Source: Latrodectus hesperus
Taxonomy: Eukaryota > Arthropoda > Arachnida > Araneae > Theridiidae
Direction of reading: 5' to 3'
Length of the DNA: 64,000 nucleotides
Assembly (NCBI GenBank): GCA_037975125.1
Contig: CM075857.1
Span: forward strand, 26,711,082 to 26,775,081
Shown here: piece after piece, positions 45,681 through 57,594 of the stretch
Layout: every line of letters starts with the position of its first letter
Numbering within the stretch: the stretch's first letter is position 1
Notes under the pieces: model-generated
What the model was told of the DNA's origin: nothing
What the model saw: the letters and a program-made list of their open reading frames with translations, nothing else
Databases searched by the model: none
Position numbers and translations under genes: made by a program

Positions 45681-48600
45681 TGCCCATTCTGAATATGCCT
45701 TACTTGATATTAAATGTTATTTTCTTCAATAATTTTGTCCCAATCAAATTTTTTATCAGCTGAAGGAAAATATTGAAATGAATTACAAGTTAATGAAAAA
45801 ACTTTTTTCTTTCAGTGTTTAACAAATTTATGTTCACAATTCATTTACTGCTGTTTTCAAGGTATTCCAGATGTTCAATGGAAATTTTTGACCTATTTTT
45901 CTTTTGATTCTTTTTGTTAACAGCTGATGATTATAGTTGTAATAATGGATTTCTTTTTCTAAATAGCTATTACTGGGATCAGAAAATGAATATTTGATTA
46001 TATTTAATGGAATTTCTTAAAATTAATTATTGAATTCTGCTAATAAAAGACTTATTTGATTTAAATATTTTCTTGAATGAGATGCTTTATTTCAGGTGTA
46101 TACTAAGCACATTTGAAAAAGTGAATTTAGTTGATGTTCTTGAAATTTAATATTGAAGTAATATAAATATGATGATGTGTTTCGAAATAAAAGGATATGA
46201 TTCTGAAACTCTCTTTTTGGAAGTTTTTAAGATTTTTCCTTTAAAAAAAGATCATTTTCTCAATTTAACCGCCATATTTTTGCTTTATATAGTAAGATAT
46301 ATTAAGTTACTTTCTTGTTATCATCCATGGTTTCTAATAAAGATTGGAATGGCCAAAGCTTCTCTGTACTCTAGTTCTGATATAATTAATAATGCCAACT
46401 GAAAATTGCATTAATTTTGACTTCATTTAAAATGTTGCAATTTGAATCTGGGTTCTAATTGTAGCGCAATTGAATGCATAAACAAGAGTATTATTTAATT
46501 ATTGATCTTCCTTAAGTTTGCTTGAATAGAAGTAATTCATTATTGATTTCATTCTTTCAATGAAATTCTTTCAACTCTAATGAAAATAATAAGCATTATA
46601 TTTGATTTAGGTTTTATCAATAGCTATTGAATGAAGACAATTCAGGAACTTTCTGTATTGATTGGTCTGAAAGATTTATGTGAAATAGCAGTTATTAATT
46701 GTGTGTGTGTGCGTGCACTACATTGCAAGTCAAGATAAACTAGTATTTTTGTGAGCACAAATAAACTGAAGAATTCAACATACATTTCTTTTCCAAATTA
46801 CCATTCATTAGCTTATAATGAAAATTCTACCCAACATCATAATTCACATTAATCAAATTTCGGAGTTTTGTAATCTTATTTACTATAGCGAGTAGCGTAT
46901 TTTCTAAAATAATGATACTAAATTAGATTTATGCACAACAAAAAATTAGATTACAGGATTGTTGGTAGTTAGCATGTTAAATTTACTTCACATTAAAATA
47001 TTTTGGTCACATGTAGGGTAAAAATTTTAATATTTTCTTATTTAACAGAATCAGCAATTAATGTGATATTTGTTACAATCATTTTTTAGGATTTATAGTA
47101 GACATAAATACATTAAATATTTTTAAAAGAACAACTGAAATTAATATTAAAAGAGCAATAAACCTGCTTGTCTTTAATTGTGCTAATATTAAACCCCAGC
47201 ATAATTATAAAATTGATCTAGTTCATCACTTTTTTATACCGCATGATTTTTTCGTAATAAGACACATCAAAGGAATTTATTAATTTAAAGACTAATAATT
47301 TGAGTAGTATCTGAGCAGACACATTTTGTTATGTTAATTGAAATTAACGATTTCAATTGCAGTAATGAAAAAGAAAAACACTTATACCAATAAATGTATT
47401 TTTATTCTCAAACGTGCTTTTATGCTATAAGGTTATTGTAAATTTAGTAATTACAAGTGAAACATTACAAATAATTTTTCAGTTTTCTTCAAACTGGATA
47501 ATTTTCTAATATTAACCATTTTTTAAATATATGTTTTTTGTAATTATTTAAAGCATAACTATTTCTTTTTTAAAGTATAAATTCATAAAAGAATTCCTAA
47601 GTGAATTAATATATCAATTTAAATAAGAACATAGAAATACAATTTTAAGTTACAAAGAACTTAACATTTTAGAAAAATTATTTCATGTAAGTAATTTTAT
47701 TAATTATATAAAATATTTTTGAAATTATTCCATGATAAAAGCAGTAGATTTACCAAATTATAAAAAGATTTGCTACAAAAAATAGCTTCAGCAGGAATCA
47801 TTAGGGTAATATTGTTTAGTAGATCTAAAAACTGTTATTTAAAAACCTAATATTGGCACACATGTGAAAACTATTTGAAAGATGTAAAGTATGCATATAC
47901 ACACAAAGATTGATAATTTTAGAATAAAATTAAAGTAATAGAATTTTTTTTGTGTGTGCTGATGCCCTTTTTCTTTTATTTACAACCAGTACTTTTCTTA
48001 ACATTTTTAATATAAAGAGTTTTTTTGCTTCATTATGAATTCAAAAGGTATGACAATAATATTTATAATTTATTATTTTCTCTTAATTTTTTCTAGTATG
48101 AGAAAAATCAAACGTTCTAATAAAATGTTTGCTTGCACTAAACTCCAAAATTGAACTACAATGTGGAAACAAATAGGATTCGCAATGTAATGTTTGCCTC
48201 ATGGCAAACCAGAAAATCTTAAAAAATAGCAATTTTTTTTTGAAGCGGTCATATTTGTTTATGAATCATTTCTTAACAGATTGCTATAACAATAAATACA
48301 GTATTGCATAATCTGCGCGCGCGATGAAATTGTCACCCTATCACTTGGTAGGTATAAATGTCGCAACTGATGCTATCTATGCCTTGACAACCATTTTAGA
48401 TGTTTCATAAACTAGTTAAGATCAGATAAGTCACTCTAAAACATCAACATTTTCAGGAAAAAGTCATCACTTTGTCTGTTTGATGCCTTTAACATACCAC
48501 TTGATAGCTCTGTCAAGAACTCATTGACAAACTTAGAAGAAAATCTATTTGTTGTGGATCTATTTTGAAACAGCAAATTTGCCCTCTTAAGGAGCAGTCA

Positions 48601-48933
48601 AGATTCGGCAAAAAAATTTTTCTTGATTTTTCATTGGGAAAGATGTTAGTAAGCGATATCATCCTCCAAATATTCCAGAAGTCGAATAGTTTTGGAAACA
48701 TTGGGTTTGTCGTGTAAGAAAAGATCTTGATGATAAGAACATACTCACTTAGCATATAATCTACCTGCATACAACGCTACAAGAATGAAATTTCCGTATG
48801 TTTTTTAAGGAGTTACGATGAATTCTTTAAAAAGGTATTCGTTTTCTGAACGATCATGCCCAACCACACTAATCCACATTTAGGGACATTATTTACGTCA
48901 CGTCCAACGACAAAATGTATGTAACCCTTGATA
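45681..48933. other. AT-rich intergenic, nothing established
   Basis: 3.2 kb without a supported feature. A GTGTGTGTGTGCGTGC run is at 46700. A minus-strand 85-codon frame at 48513-48770 looks somewhat protein-like but I cannot assign it. Confidence 0.5.
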
Positions 48934-49184
48934 TCTCCAAGTATTTATTTATTTATTTTTTATTTATTTATTACATTACATATATTCAGACTTGTATGCT
49001 TGATTCTTAAAATCTGCTTGTAAGTCTTCGTCGATAATAGGACAAATAGCACAATGACAGATGTACAACCACAGAAGACAACACCCAGGGCCACCGTGGG
49101 AATCGAACCCACTCTCCTACGCTCTCAAGCGATTAGCGAAGTGATGCTTTGACCACTCAGCCACGGAGCGCCCTCTCCAAGTAT
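48934..49184 (-). repeat. SINE S4 with tRNA-Ser/Leu-like head and 11-bp target duplication
   Basis: The body is 48945-49173 on the minus strand. TCTCCAAGTAT is duplicated at 48934-48944 and 49174-49184. The head reads GTGGCTGAGTGGTCAAAGC (A box) and GTGGGTTCGATTCCCAC (B box), like a class II tRNA. The 3' end is a TAAATAAATAAA-type tail. The head is not a functional tRNA gene because it runs into ~150 bp of unrelated body. Confidence 0.9.
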
Positions 49185-50758
49185 GGCTCGACTATAAACT
49201 TACAAACATTGGAATTACGGCTTAGTATCGATAAATGCAATTTTAATTAATTGAGCTGATGTGTTCAATTTTCAGCTGAACATCTCTTAAGCGTCCTCTA
49301 AATCTACTTCAAAAGACTCGCTTTTTCTACAAAAGGTCAAATTGCTTGATAGATTTAATTTCGAAGAGTTGCTTCACTTTCAATTTGATATGGTCTGTAT
49401 TCAACAACTGCAACGAATATATGACATGCTGAATCTGATATTCAACAATAATTGTTCACTTCTGCGAATCCACTCAACTTGGACAAAAGTCTTATAATAA
49501 AAAGTATTAAAGTATTTCCCCGTCCTGGGCGTATTATCTGAATCGTGGATTACTCTTTTTTTCGATTCTTGGTATTTTATATGGCTGTTGGTTCATAATG
49601 TGAATAGTGTTGAAAAAGATTGTCAGTTGCTCTTTGTTTATCAGGCAGCCGAATAGTACCAGCATGTAGAAAGGTAAAATTCCCATGAATTTACTTAGGA
49701 ATAAACCGAGAATATTTTAAATTTTGCGAGAATCAACTCAACCAATCATATTTCCTTTAATGGGCTGCCTTGCTTTAATATGAAGAGAAGTGAAGTAAAC
49801 TAAGTAAATATGAAAAAAAAAATTCTGTTCTGTCTTCTAGTACGAAAGTTAATTAGTTTCGTTCTGAAAAAATAAAAATACGTGTTAAAATAGTAAAAAT
49901 AATGAATTAGATATATTTATATGAGATATATTTCTCAGGGCTGTCAGAATAAATATTGACATTTCCATGCTTTTGTCTTTATAAATTCGTACTGAGAAAG
50001 AAAAAAATATTTCCTCAACAATTAATTTTTAAAATTATTCTAAATTGATAATTAACGCAAAATTTTTTTTTTCATAGAAAACTTTGTTACCATAATTAGT
50101 TGTAGAAATAATAAAATAAGTGGATATTTATTTATTTTAAGAAATATTAAAAAAATAAAACTTTAATAATTTCTAAATCCTCTGAAAAATTTCAAAATTC
50201 TCAAGGAAATAAACCTGGTTTTTTCCCATCCTTTACAATACTGCTAGCATGAAATTGAGTTCTTAACTTTAAAAAAATTACCATGAATTTTACTTTGATG
50301 AATAAAATCTTACAGCTTGATTAAGGTAGGGTCATATGAGGCAGCTGCTTTGGCCCTTACATCAGATACGACCCCCAAAGCGAACAAAGTTTATTTTACG
50401 TTGTCAATCGATTAGAACCATTTGCCAAATCGAATAGAAAGTTTGTTGTGAAACAGGGAGGCCCCAAAGAAGTTTTTGTCTCTTGTCTCAATTAGGCTAA
50501 GTTGGGCCTTGCTTTTAGTACTCTGTTATTGTTGCAACATTTTCTTAACCAGTTAAAATATGATAACACTTGACTCGAAGTAATATAATTTTAAATTAAT
50601 GATCCAAGTTAAAAAATTATTTTATCACTTATATGATTTAAAATAGCTTTGAAATTTGGAAATGTGAGATTAAGAGAACATATTATTACCTTTTTTATAT
50701 TATTTAGTGAATAATTTATATCATTTAAATAGCATTATGTATTGCAATGTGTTATTAA
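49185..50758. other. Intergenic, nothing recognised
   Basis: No supported frame or repeat. 49200-49700 is less AT-rich than the rest and may be old transposon debris. Confidence 0.5.
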
Positions 50759-51005
50759 TTCATAAGGAGGAGGCGAGATACAGCTTCTGTTGATCCAAGG
50801 ATTTGAGCACCATGACAGTAGAAGCCTGCCTGTCTTGTCTCGGGTTGGTGTTCTTTTTCGTCTGGCACCTATTCTTCGGCCTGTCCGGCTTGGGAGATCC
50901 TACTCTCAAGTAGCGAGTTCCTGCAGGCATGGCCCTCAGGGTCATTGGTGCCCGCAAGCCTCACCATTAAAATTCTTCATCAAATATTATTTGAAGCAAG
51001 TCTGA
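50759..51005. repeat. GC-richer island, probable dispersed repeat
   Basis: About 240 bp much richer in G and C than the flanks, with abrupt edges. Minus-strand frame 50957-50760 reads TLRAMPAGTRYLRVGSPKPD, which looks coding, but the island has no start, domain or splice context that I recognise. A transposon 3' end is the likeliest explanation. Confidence 0.4.
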
Positions 51006-51294
51006 ATGTAAAATTTTGTTGTAATAGTTTTTTACAGAGAGCATTTAGAACACAAGAGAATTTTAACCCGATTAAGTATAATTGTGGAATTTTTTTGATA
51101 CATATAAATCTTTCGTCCAAGATTTGCTTAGAGTGGCTGGGGATTTTGGCTCATGATTCAAAAAAAAGGCCAGCTGCGCCCATCCAGCCAAGATTTTAGA
51201 ATAAAACTTGATGACTACAGCACTGGTCTGTTAAGATATAAGCAATATACTGTAGAATCTGGAATCAGGTTAAGCGGCATTAGTTTTTAATTAT

Positions 51295-51605
51295 TATTGT
51301 TGTTGTTACTAATGACACTTGGATAAGCCAAGCTCGCTATGCCTTGGCTATGCGAATTTAAGTCAATTGGGAGCGTCTTTCGTTTTAATCAGCACCATGA
51401 AGGTGAAAGTACGACTTTGCTCTACACACATGCCATAGGTACCCGTTTATAGGGTAGGCAACCATTCGCACCTCATTCATACAAGGAAAGGACAAAGACA
51501 GGAAGATAGTGAGAGAAAGTACCTCCATGCCCGAACCGGGATTCGAACCCAGGACCTCCTTATCCGCAGTCAGACATGCTGACCACTAGACAAGTTGGGT
51601 GGCTT
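51295..51605 (-). repeat. Chimeric SINE: S3-like head and body with S2-like 3' module
   Basis: On the minus strand the head near 51605-51535 has an A box (GTCTAGTGGTCAGC) and a perfect B box (GGGTTCGAATCCC). The body contains TTTCTCTCACTATCTTCC and CCTACCCTATAAACGGG as in S3 (23993-24195). The 3' part (AGAGCAAAGTCGTACTTTC, TTCGCATAGCCAAGGCATAG, TAACAACAACAA) is that of S2 (41421-41809). An 8-bp TTTTTAAT flanks both ends (near 51287 and 51605). Confidence 0.85.
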
Positions 51606-53140
51606 TTTAATATATAAATCCCTTTAACACATAAAATATCAATTTCTAAGGCCAAACGTCTTAAATAAACCATTCGACCAAGGAGCTACGAATAAAATTT
51701 GATAGCTGAAGTGCTCTTGTCATAGATAGAAACATTTAGGACTGTTAAATATATAAAACTTATTTGCAGATATAAAGTTATATATTTTTGATATAGATAT
51801 CGTAAATTATAATTTTAATTATAAATATATCCGTTGAATAACTTGAAGTAAAAAATGAAAATCTTCAATGAAAAAGTGCATCAAATAGTTTAGAAGTCTT
51901 TTACATATGATTCGTAGCTTTAAATTAAATGTATATTTTAATATTAATTTATTTACAACTTTTATTAATATACACTGAAATTTTAAATATAGATGATTTC
52001 CTTTTTTGTAAACACGGTAAAGGAACTACTTTCAGATATATTCAAAACTATACGCAAACATTGGATTCTAATTACGCACACAAAGCAAATTAGAAGAATT
52101 TAGAGTTAGAAATAATTTTATCACTTTGAAAAATGCTGAATACAAAAACGGATAACCAGTTATCTTTTTGTCGCATCCAGAAATAAACCGCCCAGTCTGG
52201 GAAAAATCGTACGTGGAATGAAAGGGTGTTGTTGAAACTCAAAATGGGCGATAAAAAATATGACGTAGATAGAACTAATGGAGCTTTCTGTGAATAGGAA
52301 AACTTAAATGCGTCTAGTTTTACTTATTTTGATAATTTCCTTTGATTTAATTCATTTCAAAATTGTGTCTTTAATCGAGAAAAAAATTCTTTTTTTAAAT
52401 GTATCCGTCGCTTTTAATACTCCAAGAACCTTACGGACATATCGCTCAATAACGAACACAAATTATTAAAAATAAATTTCGTATTCTATTTATTAGTTCT
52501 GAATGAACACACTGTTTCAGAACATCATTTTGGTGTTCCTAAGTTCTTCATGTAACAATTACTTATAAAAAATCTTAAATCGTGATTAATTTATTTCGTA
52601 ATATGTAAACACAATAAGAATCACACCGAACTAAAAATAGAATTTGGTGAATTTCAGTTCTTAAACTCCAGTTAAAAAAATGCAACAAAATTACCAATAT
52701 AAATATTTAAAAGTGATTAATTTGTTTCACAATAAGAAAAAAAAAACTACGCTGAACTCTAGAAATATAATTTTTATCTTTTAAATATTTCTCTGAATAT
52801 CGATTAAGAAGAATATATTCTTCGAAATTAAATTTAAAACTGCTTTTATCTAATCATAACTTTTTTCAAAATATGTAAATATCGTTTAAATTATTCAAGA
52901 ACTTAACAAACTCTCAAAATATTGAAAAGAATTTCATATTCAAATTATTACTTCCGAATAATCCATTTGAAAACTCCATTTTAGTTACCATACTTGATAA
53001 GTAAAAAAAAAAAAAAAAAAAAAAAATTTGAACAATTAATAATAAAATTTGTAATAGAGATTGCTGTTTCACATTAAGTAAACATAAGTAAACACATTAA
53101 GTAAACATAAGAATAATCACACTCAAGTAGAAATATAATC
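51606..53140. other. AT-rich intergenic with a 24-A run
   Basis: Nothing coding. A homopolymer of 24 A is at 53003-53026. Confidence 0.6.
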
Positions 53141-53146
53141 TTTATT
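53141..53146 (-). terminator. Poly(A) signal of the cysteine-rich peptide gene
   Basis: AATAAA on the minus strand (TTTATT on plus), 128 bases past the stop codon of the exon at 53274-53476. Distance and strand fit a short 3'UTR. Confidence 0.6.
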
Positions 53147-53273
53147 TTCCACAAAATATCGATTTAAAAAATTTCACAAAGTATCGATAGAAGGAACTGT
53201 ATTCGTAGACATTCTGATTGGGAATTTATATTTTTCTGGATCATATAATGAACTCAAAATTCTTTAAACCATT

Positions 53274-53476
53274 CTATTCTTGAAAAACTTGAGCCATATT
53301 TCGCGTAAAATCGATGTCAGACATAATTCTTGATCTCGTGCGATCTTCATAAGTTTCGTCGCTAGAGTACAGATAAGAGGGTTTGCAGTACTGTGCGAAG
53401 AAGAGAAATTTCCTACATGTGAATCCACTTGAACAGCACTCGTATGTCTTGCCAAATACGTATTTCTTGCAGCATA
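53274..53476 (-). CDS. Secreted cysteine-rich peptide, exon 3 (cysteine framework and tail)
   Basis: The exon follows an acceptor TTTTTAATTTTTAG on the minus strand and is in phase 1, matching the donor of the signal-peptide exon at 56986. It encodes residues 35(split)-101 of the precursor, with six of its eight cysteines arranged CC-x10-CC-x5-C-x9-C, then a ~36-residue charged tail, ending TAG at 53274-53276. With the two cysteines of the previous exon the framework is C-x5-C-x4-CC-x10-CC-x5-C-x9-C. It resembles the N-terminal half of a granulin module, and more generally the small disulfide-rich peptides of spider venom and haemolymph. Whether it is a toxin cannot be told from sequence. No frame lesion is seen. 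Confidence 0.75.
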
Positions 53477-53692
53477 CTAAAAATTAAAAATAGACAATGT
53501 AAATTTGACTGACCTACGCGCTAGAATTACAATAAAATTGCAAATAGAAAAAGTATTAGACACTTTAAATGGTAATATTTTATTTACGTTGCCGAGCTGG
53601 AATTCAAGGTACATTGCATTTGTATATATCGAGCTGTCTTCAATAATAGGGTTTTATTAGAATTATTTGTACATTTTAATGATTTTTTGTTG

Positions 53693-54066
53693 GCTGTGGT
53701 AACCTTGTGGTTGGGACATCGGCCTTCCGTTCGGAAGGGCCTGGTTTGATACTCAATGCCGTTAAAGACCCACCGACAACATGCCATATACGTGCTTGTT
53801 AAATCTATGGAATCGAAAATCCTGTGGTAGGTCGTTGAGCATGAGTATAATGGTCTGGAGAAAATCTCCCCCTCCATAACAATGTTAAAATTCAGGGAGT
53901 GGATCATCTGATGGTGCCAACTAACGGAGGTGCTTAGAGCAAAGACGTACTTTCACCTTCGTAATGCTGTGGTTAAATGAAAGACGCACGCTTCTGACTT
54001 AATTTCGCATAGCCGTCGACTAACGAGCTTGGTCAATTCAAGTGTCATAAATGACATCAACAATAA
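53693..54066 (+). repeat. SINE S2, diverged full-length copy
   Basis: Follows 41421-41809 along its length: GGTAACCTTGTGGTTGGGACATCGGCC head, AAAGACCCACCGAC, TCGAAAATCCTGTGGTAGG, TACTTTCACCTTCG, TTTCGCATAGCC and a degraded tail near 54066. No clear target duplication. Confidence 0.85.
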
Positions 54067-54596
54067 TTATTTTCTTATTCCCAACTTATTATTATTTCGA
54101 TAAAAAGTTTGGGACTCTCTGTTGTCTACTGTTTGGACATAAGTCTTTAGCGGAAAATGTTCCAGTTATGATGTCAGCCACTATTGAACAATAGAAGATG
54201 GATGTCTGCATGCATGTCTGTTGGAGTGCGTGCATGAGGGATTTCCAAGATTTCTTCTTTGAATCAAATAAATATGGACTATTATCTATAAGAACTTCTA
54301 TTGGAAAGGAGTTACACAGTGGAGATTAAAATGCCTTACAACACCCTTTGGTCGTAAGACAGTCCACAATGAGTTAAAAGAGTTGGAGGAGATTTATTTT
54401 AACATGACGAACATACTTTACAACAAAAACGAATTATTCTTGTATCTCGAAAATGCTTTCACATTCGCGCGGTAACAGTTTAAGGTTGCGGCCATAAGAC
54501 ATTTCAATATCTACTTCTCCCTTCTGGAAGGACTCTTCATTTAGAACCCTTGATGTTGTTGTTGTTATTGTACCAGCATGTTTCCCTGTACCTAGT

Positions 54597-54867
54597 GGAA
54601 TCGTAAGTTCTGTGATCTGTCGTCGAGCAGTAACCATGAGTGTAATGATATAGAGAAAATTTTCTCCCCCTTCAGGTCAATGTCAAAACTGTGAGAATTT
54701 AATCACTGGTGGTGCCATCTATCGGAGGAATTTAGAGCAAAGTCGTACTTTCACCTTCGTGGTACTCTGGTTAAAACGAAAAGACGCACCCCTCTCATTT
54801 AATTTCGCATAGTCGTCAGCAAGCGAGCTTGGCTTGTCCAAATGTCATGAATAAAAACAACAGGACT
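54597..54867 (+). repeat. SINE S2, 5'-truncated copy
   Basis: Starts within the body (GGAATCGTAAGTTCTGTGATC) and continues to the S2 3' module (TCGTACTTTCACCTTCGTGG, TTCGCATAGTCG, CTTGGCTTGTCCAAATGTC), ending AAACAACAGG. Confidence 0.85.
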
Positions 54868-55479
54868 CTTTATGGAAGCCGTAATCACGCGTCGCAAAGG
54901 AGGAAACCTGAGAAAATCCCAAGAACCACTGTATCAAATGTGGAAGCAGAAATTTACCAAGTTTCTGAAACTATACCATCAAAAGAGAGAGAACGCTTGT
55001 ACTGACAATATAGGTTTCAGAAAAGAGCTTTCCTAGTAAGCTCTTTTTTGTAATGTGATCAAATTTTTCAATTTTTTGTATTTTCTGTAAAATTAATGTT
55101 AGCAATTGAGTAAAACTTCGGTCGCATTAGTGAATATATCATGTATTTTTTATGTTTTGATATTAAATATTAACTTTGACCGTGAACATGTATAAGAAAT
55201 AATTATATAAGGTTTACTTGCCTATATATCTAAAAAATGTGTGGGGGGGGGAATGGACTAGTTGGTCGCTGTTAATTATTGATGTATTTTGTCTAGTTAT
55301 AATTTTCAATTGTTTTTAATAAATACTGCATAAGATGTGCGTGTTAGATTCCTTTTAGAATCTAACTTATTGCGTTTATCTCTGCTCATCTTTACATAGA
55401 CAATGTTATTTTTCAAAAATCCTTTTTTAAAAAAAATACGATAAAACTAATTATACGAATCACTGATTATCTGAATCGC

Positions 55480-55950
55480 TTTCAGAATTTCAGAAAAATA
55501 AATTAAGAGAAAGAAGAAGATGTGAATGAGGTGTCACTCGAGGAATTCAAAAACATTCTTTTGAAAATTCCTGGATGTTTAGAAGTTAGCTTTGAAGATA
55601 TAGGAGAAAGAATTATGAGTCAAATCCAAGATTTCAAACTGCAAGTGATAGGAAACTTATTGAACGGGTAGAAGATGATTTAATGTCCAAGCTGAAGCAG
55701 ACAAGGGACCACCAGTTAGTGAAGCATTTCCCGCCTAGTTTAAAGTGAAAAAAGCGTTAGCCCGATTGTGACCACATGCAAATTCTCACTGTCAAGCGGG
55801 TGTTCGACTTGGCCACCTTAAAACAGATGAAGGAAGTAAAACAGCGTACTCTAACCGTGAGGTTCAGCAAGCAATGGCCTTTATTTTCAGTGCTGTACAT
55901 TCTTGCTGAATTTATGTACTTCAATTTTAAGCACCTTAACATTTAAAAAT
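55480..55950 (+). pseudogene. Possible Tigger-like transposase C-terminal fragment
   Basis: Plus-strand frames give EDVNEVSLEEFKNILLKIPG, then an acidic-to-basic stretch, and in a shifted frame PPVSEAFPA followed by KKALARL. This resembles the S-EAF...ALxWLE segment that ends Tigger transposases. Several stops. A guess by eye, weaker than the 43-kb remnant. Confidence 0.3.
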
Positions 55951-56037
55951 GTTGCCTTTTTATTTTATTGATTAAAAGTTCTCTTTCTTTAAAATATATA
56001 GTTTTTTTTCTCATTTTCATCAAATAATTAATTCAAG

Positions 56038-56810
56038 TACAGGCTGATCTTTTTTAAAGTGACATTGTTTGGAGCGTCCTGTAGCTGGATCTAATAGCCG
56101 AAATGACACCAAACTTGGTATTTAGACTAATCAAGACATGGGAAAAAAATTCCGTAAAAATTTTTTTAGTTCAAAAGTCACCGCTACGGCATTTTGTGAC
56201 GCCGCTGTAGTTTACAATAACGAGAATAAGCGTAAAACACAGGTATCAAAGCAAATTGCAAATATTGTTCGATGACAGTGCCTGTTATAGGGACTATAAA
56301 AGCAAGTAGTAGACAGCTCCGACAAGTAATCTAAGCTGAAGTAAAGCTTCAGTGGCCATGCCTCTCACGTTACCGGAATTATGTTGGTGGAGTATCAAAT
56401 TTGTCTATTCTAAAGGACAATATAACAAAGACAGTGCGGAATATTCCTCGTGACATTTCACGTTCGGTTGTGGGGAACGTTGTACGCAGAATGCACGAAT
56501 CTGAGAACGGTGCTCACATGGAATGTGGTTTAATTCCTCACCGGAGAAGTTAATGTAATAAATAAATATTAATAATTTAAATGTACGATTGTATGTGTCA
56601 ATATTTTTCTTTCTTTTCTCACATTTTATACAATGTAAAGCGCCACAAACTGCCCTAGTGGCGATTTTTGGAATTAATTTTTTTTTTTTTACGGAATCCT
56701 TTTTTCCCGTGTCTTGATTAGTCTGAATATCAAGTCTGGTGCCATTCCGGCCATTAGATCACGCTGCAGGGCGCTCCAAACACTGTCACTTTAAAAAAGA
56801 TCACCCTGTA
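56038..56810. mobile_element. Tc1/mariner-type element with ~125-bp terminal inverted repeats, internally deleted
   Basis: The element runs 56040-56808 and starts CAGGCTGATCTTTTTTAAAG. The right end is the inverse of CAGGGTGATCTTTTTTAAAG. The repeats continue to align for about 125 bp at 85-90% by eye (GACTAATCAAGACA in both). TA flanks both sides (56038-56039, 56809-56810). The interior has a short plus-strand frame at ~56358-56550 (MPLTLPELCWW, RNIPRDISRSVVGNVVRRM) that may be the DNA-binding N terminus of a transposase. The catalytic domain is absent. Confidence 0.88.
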
Positions 56811-56985
56811 GATCCTTTTTCGAAAAAATACAATTTACCGAATTTTCGATAATCCAAATGGGGTTTGATGACAAATGATTCAGATAATTGGAGTTCTATT
56901 GTATTTTATTATGAATAAGTATATATATAAACTAATTACCGTATTACTCAAAAAATAATTTAGTGCGAAAGGAGAACACACTTAC

Positions 56986-57093
56986 CCCCTTTTGGACAAG
57001 GAACTCCATCGGGACATGAGGATGTTACGCTATCATCACTCAGGACTGTTCCTAGGAGACAGAAGGTGAGAACAAGAAGCAGGAACATGTCTT
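56986..57093 (-). CDS. Secreted cysteine-rich peptide, exon 2 (signal peptide)
   Basis: Exon bounded by an acceptor TCTGTTTCAG (minus strand, ending 57094) and a donor G|GTAAGTGT after 56986. ATG at 57088-57086 opens 34 codons plus one base. The first ~17 residues (MFLLLVLTFCLLGTVLS) are a typical secretory signal, and a short Asp/Ser-rich stretch precedes the first two cysteines (CPDGVPC). The phase-1 donor fits the acceptor of the exon at 53476. The start is five bases into the exon, so nearly all of the 5'UTR must come from an upstream exon, predicted near 60413. The whole precursor would be 101 residues. See exon 3 for the framework. Confidence 0.78.
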
Positions 57094-57594
57094 CTGAAAC
57101 AGATATAATGGACGAAATTAAAACTGAACTCCAAGATACTCATTTTTAATTTCGCACGCTAGAAGTGAGAGTCTGTGTTGAAATTTTGAAAGAGGGAATG
57201 TTACAGTTTTTCTAAATACGAGTGGAGTGACATGTCGGCTGATTAATTTTGCGTTTCGATGCAGTATACAAGTGCACTTTTTTTATAAGAAATGCATTAA
57301 ATTATCTAAAAAATGAAGTTTCCTTTATCGCTAAATCATTTATCAGAAATTTGTGATCCAACGTCAATAGAAAAAGAAAATAGCAAGATAACAATGAGTT
57401 GCATCGAAGAATATATTCCCATCTTGTTGTTACATTAATCAAAAGCAATTTTATAAAAGCAGAATAAGCAAAAAATGTGTCAAAAAATTGAAAAATAAAT
57501 AACAAATTTCATAAACATTTTCATTATTAAAAAAAATTATTAAAAATATGTAAATTATGATAAACATATGTATTTCTAATGCTCAGCCTTTCAG

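Larger units (their letters stand above)
53477..56985 (-). other. Intron 2 of the cysteine-rich peptide gene
   Basis: 3.5 kb, phase 1, donor GTAAGTGT. It holds two SINE S2 copies, a Tigger-like fragment and an inverted-repeat element, each listed separately. Confidence 0.65.

Noticed and set aside
48513..48770. 85-codon minus-strand frame as a piggyBac-type transposase
   Set aside because: A few residues (FDFWNIWRMISLTNIF) hint at it, but catalytic motifs are not identifiable and flanking frames do not support it.
48945..49173. A tRNA-Ser/Leu gene on the minus strand
   Set aside because: A and B boxes are good, but the sequence continues into a SINE body with an A-rich tail and a target duplication, and no complete acceptor stem is seen. 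The same applies to the heads at 2711, 24.0, 39418, 41421, 51.6 and 61.3 kb.
53264..53455. 63-codon minus-strand frame (MARHTSAVQVDSH...)
   Set aside because: It overlaps the cysteine-rich exon in a different frame. The frame joined by splice phase to the signal-peptide exon is the one with the ordered cysteines.
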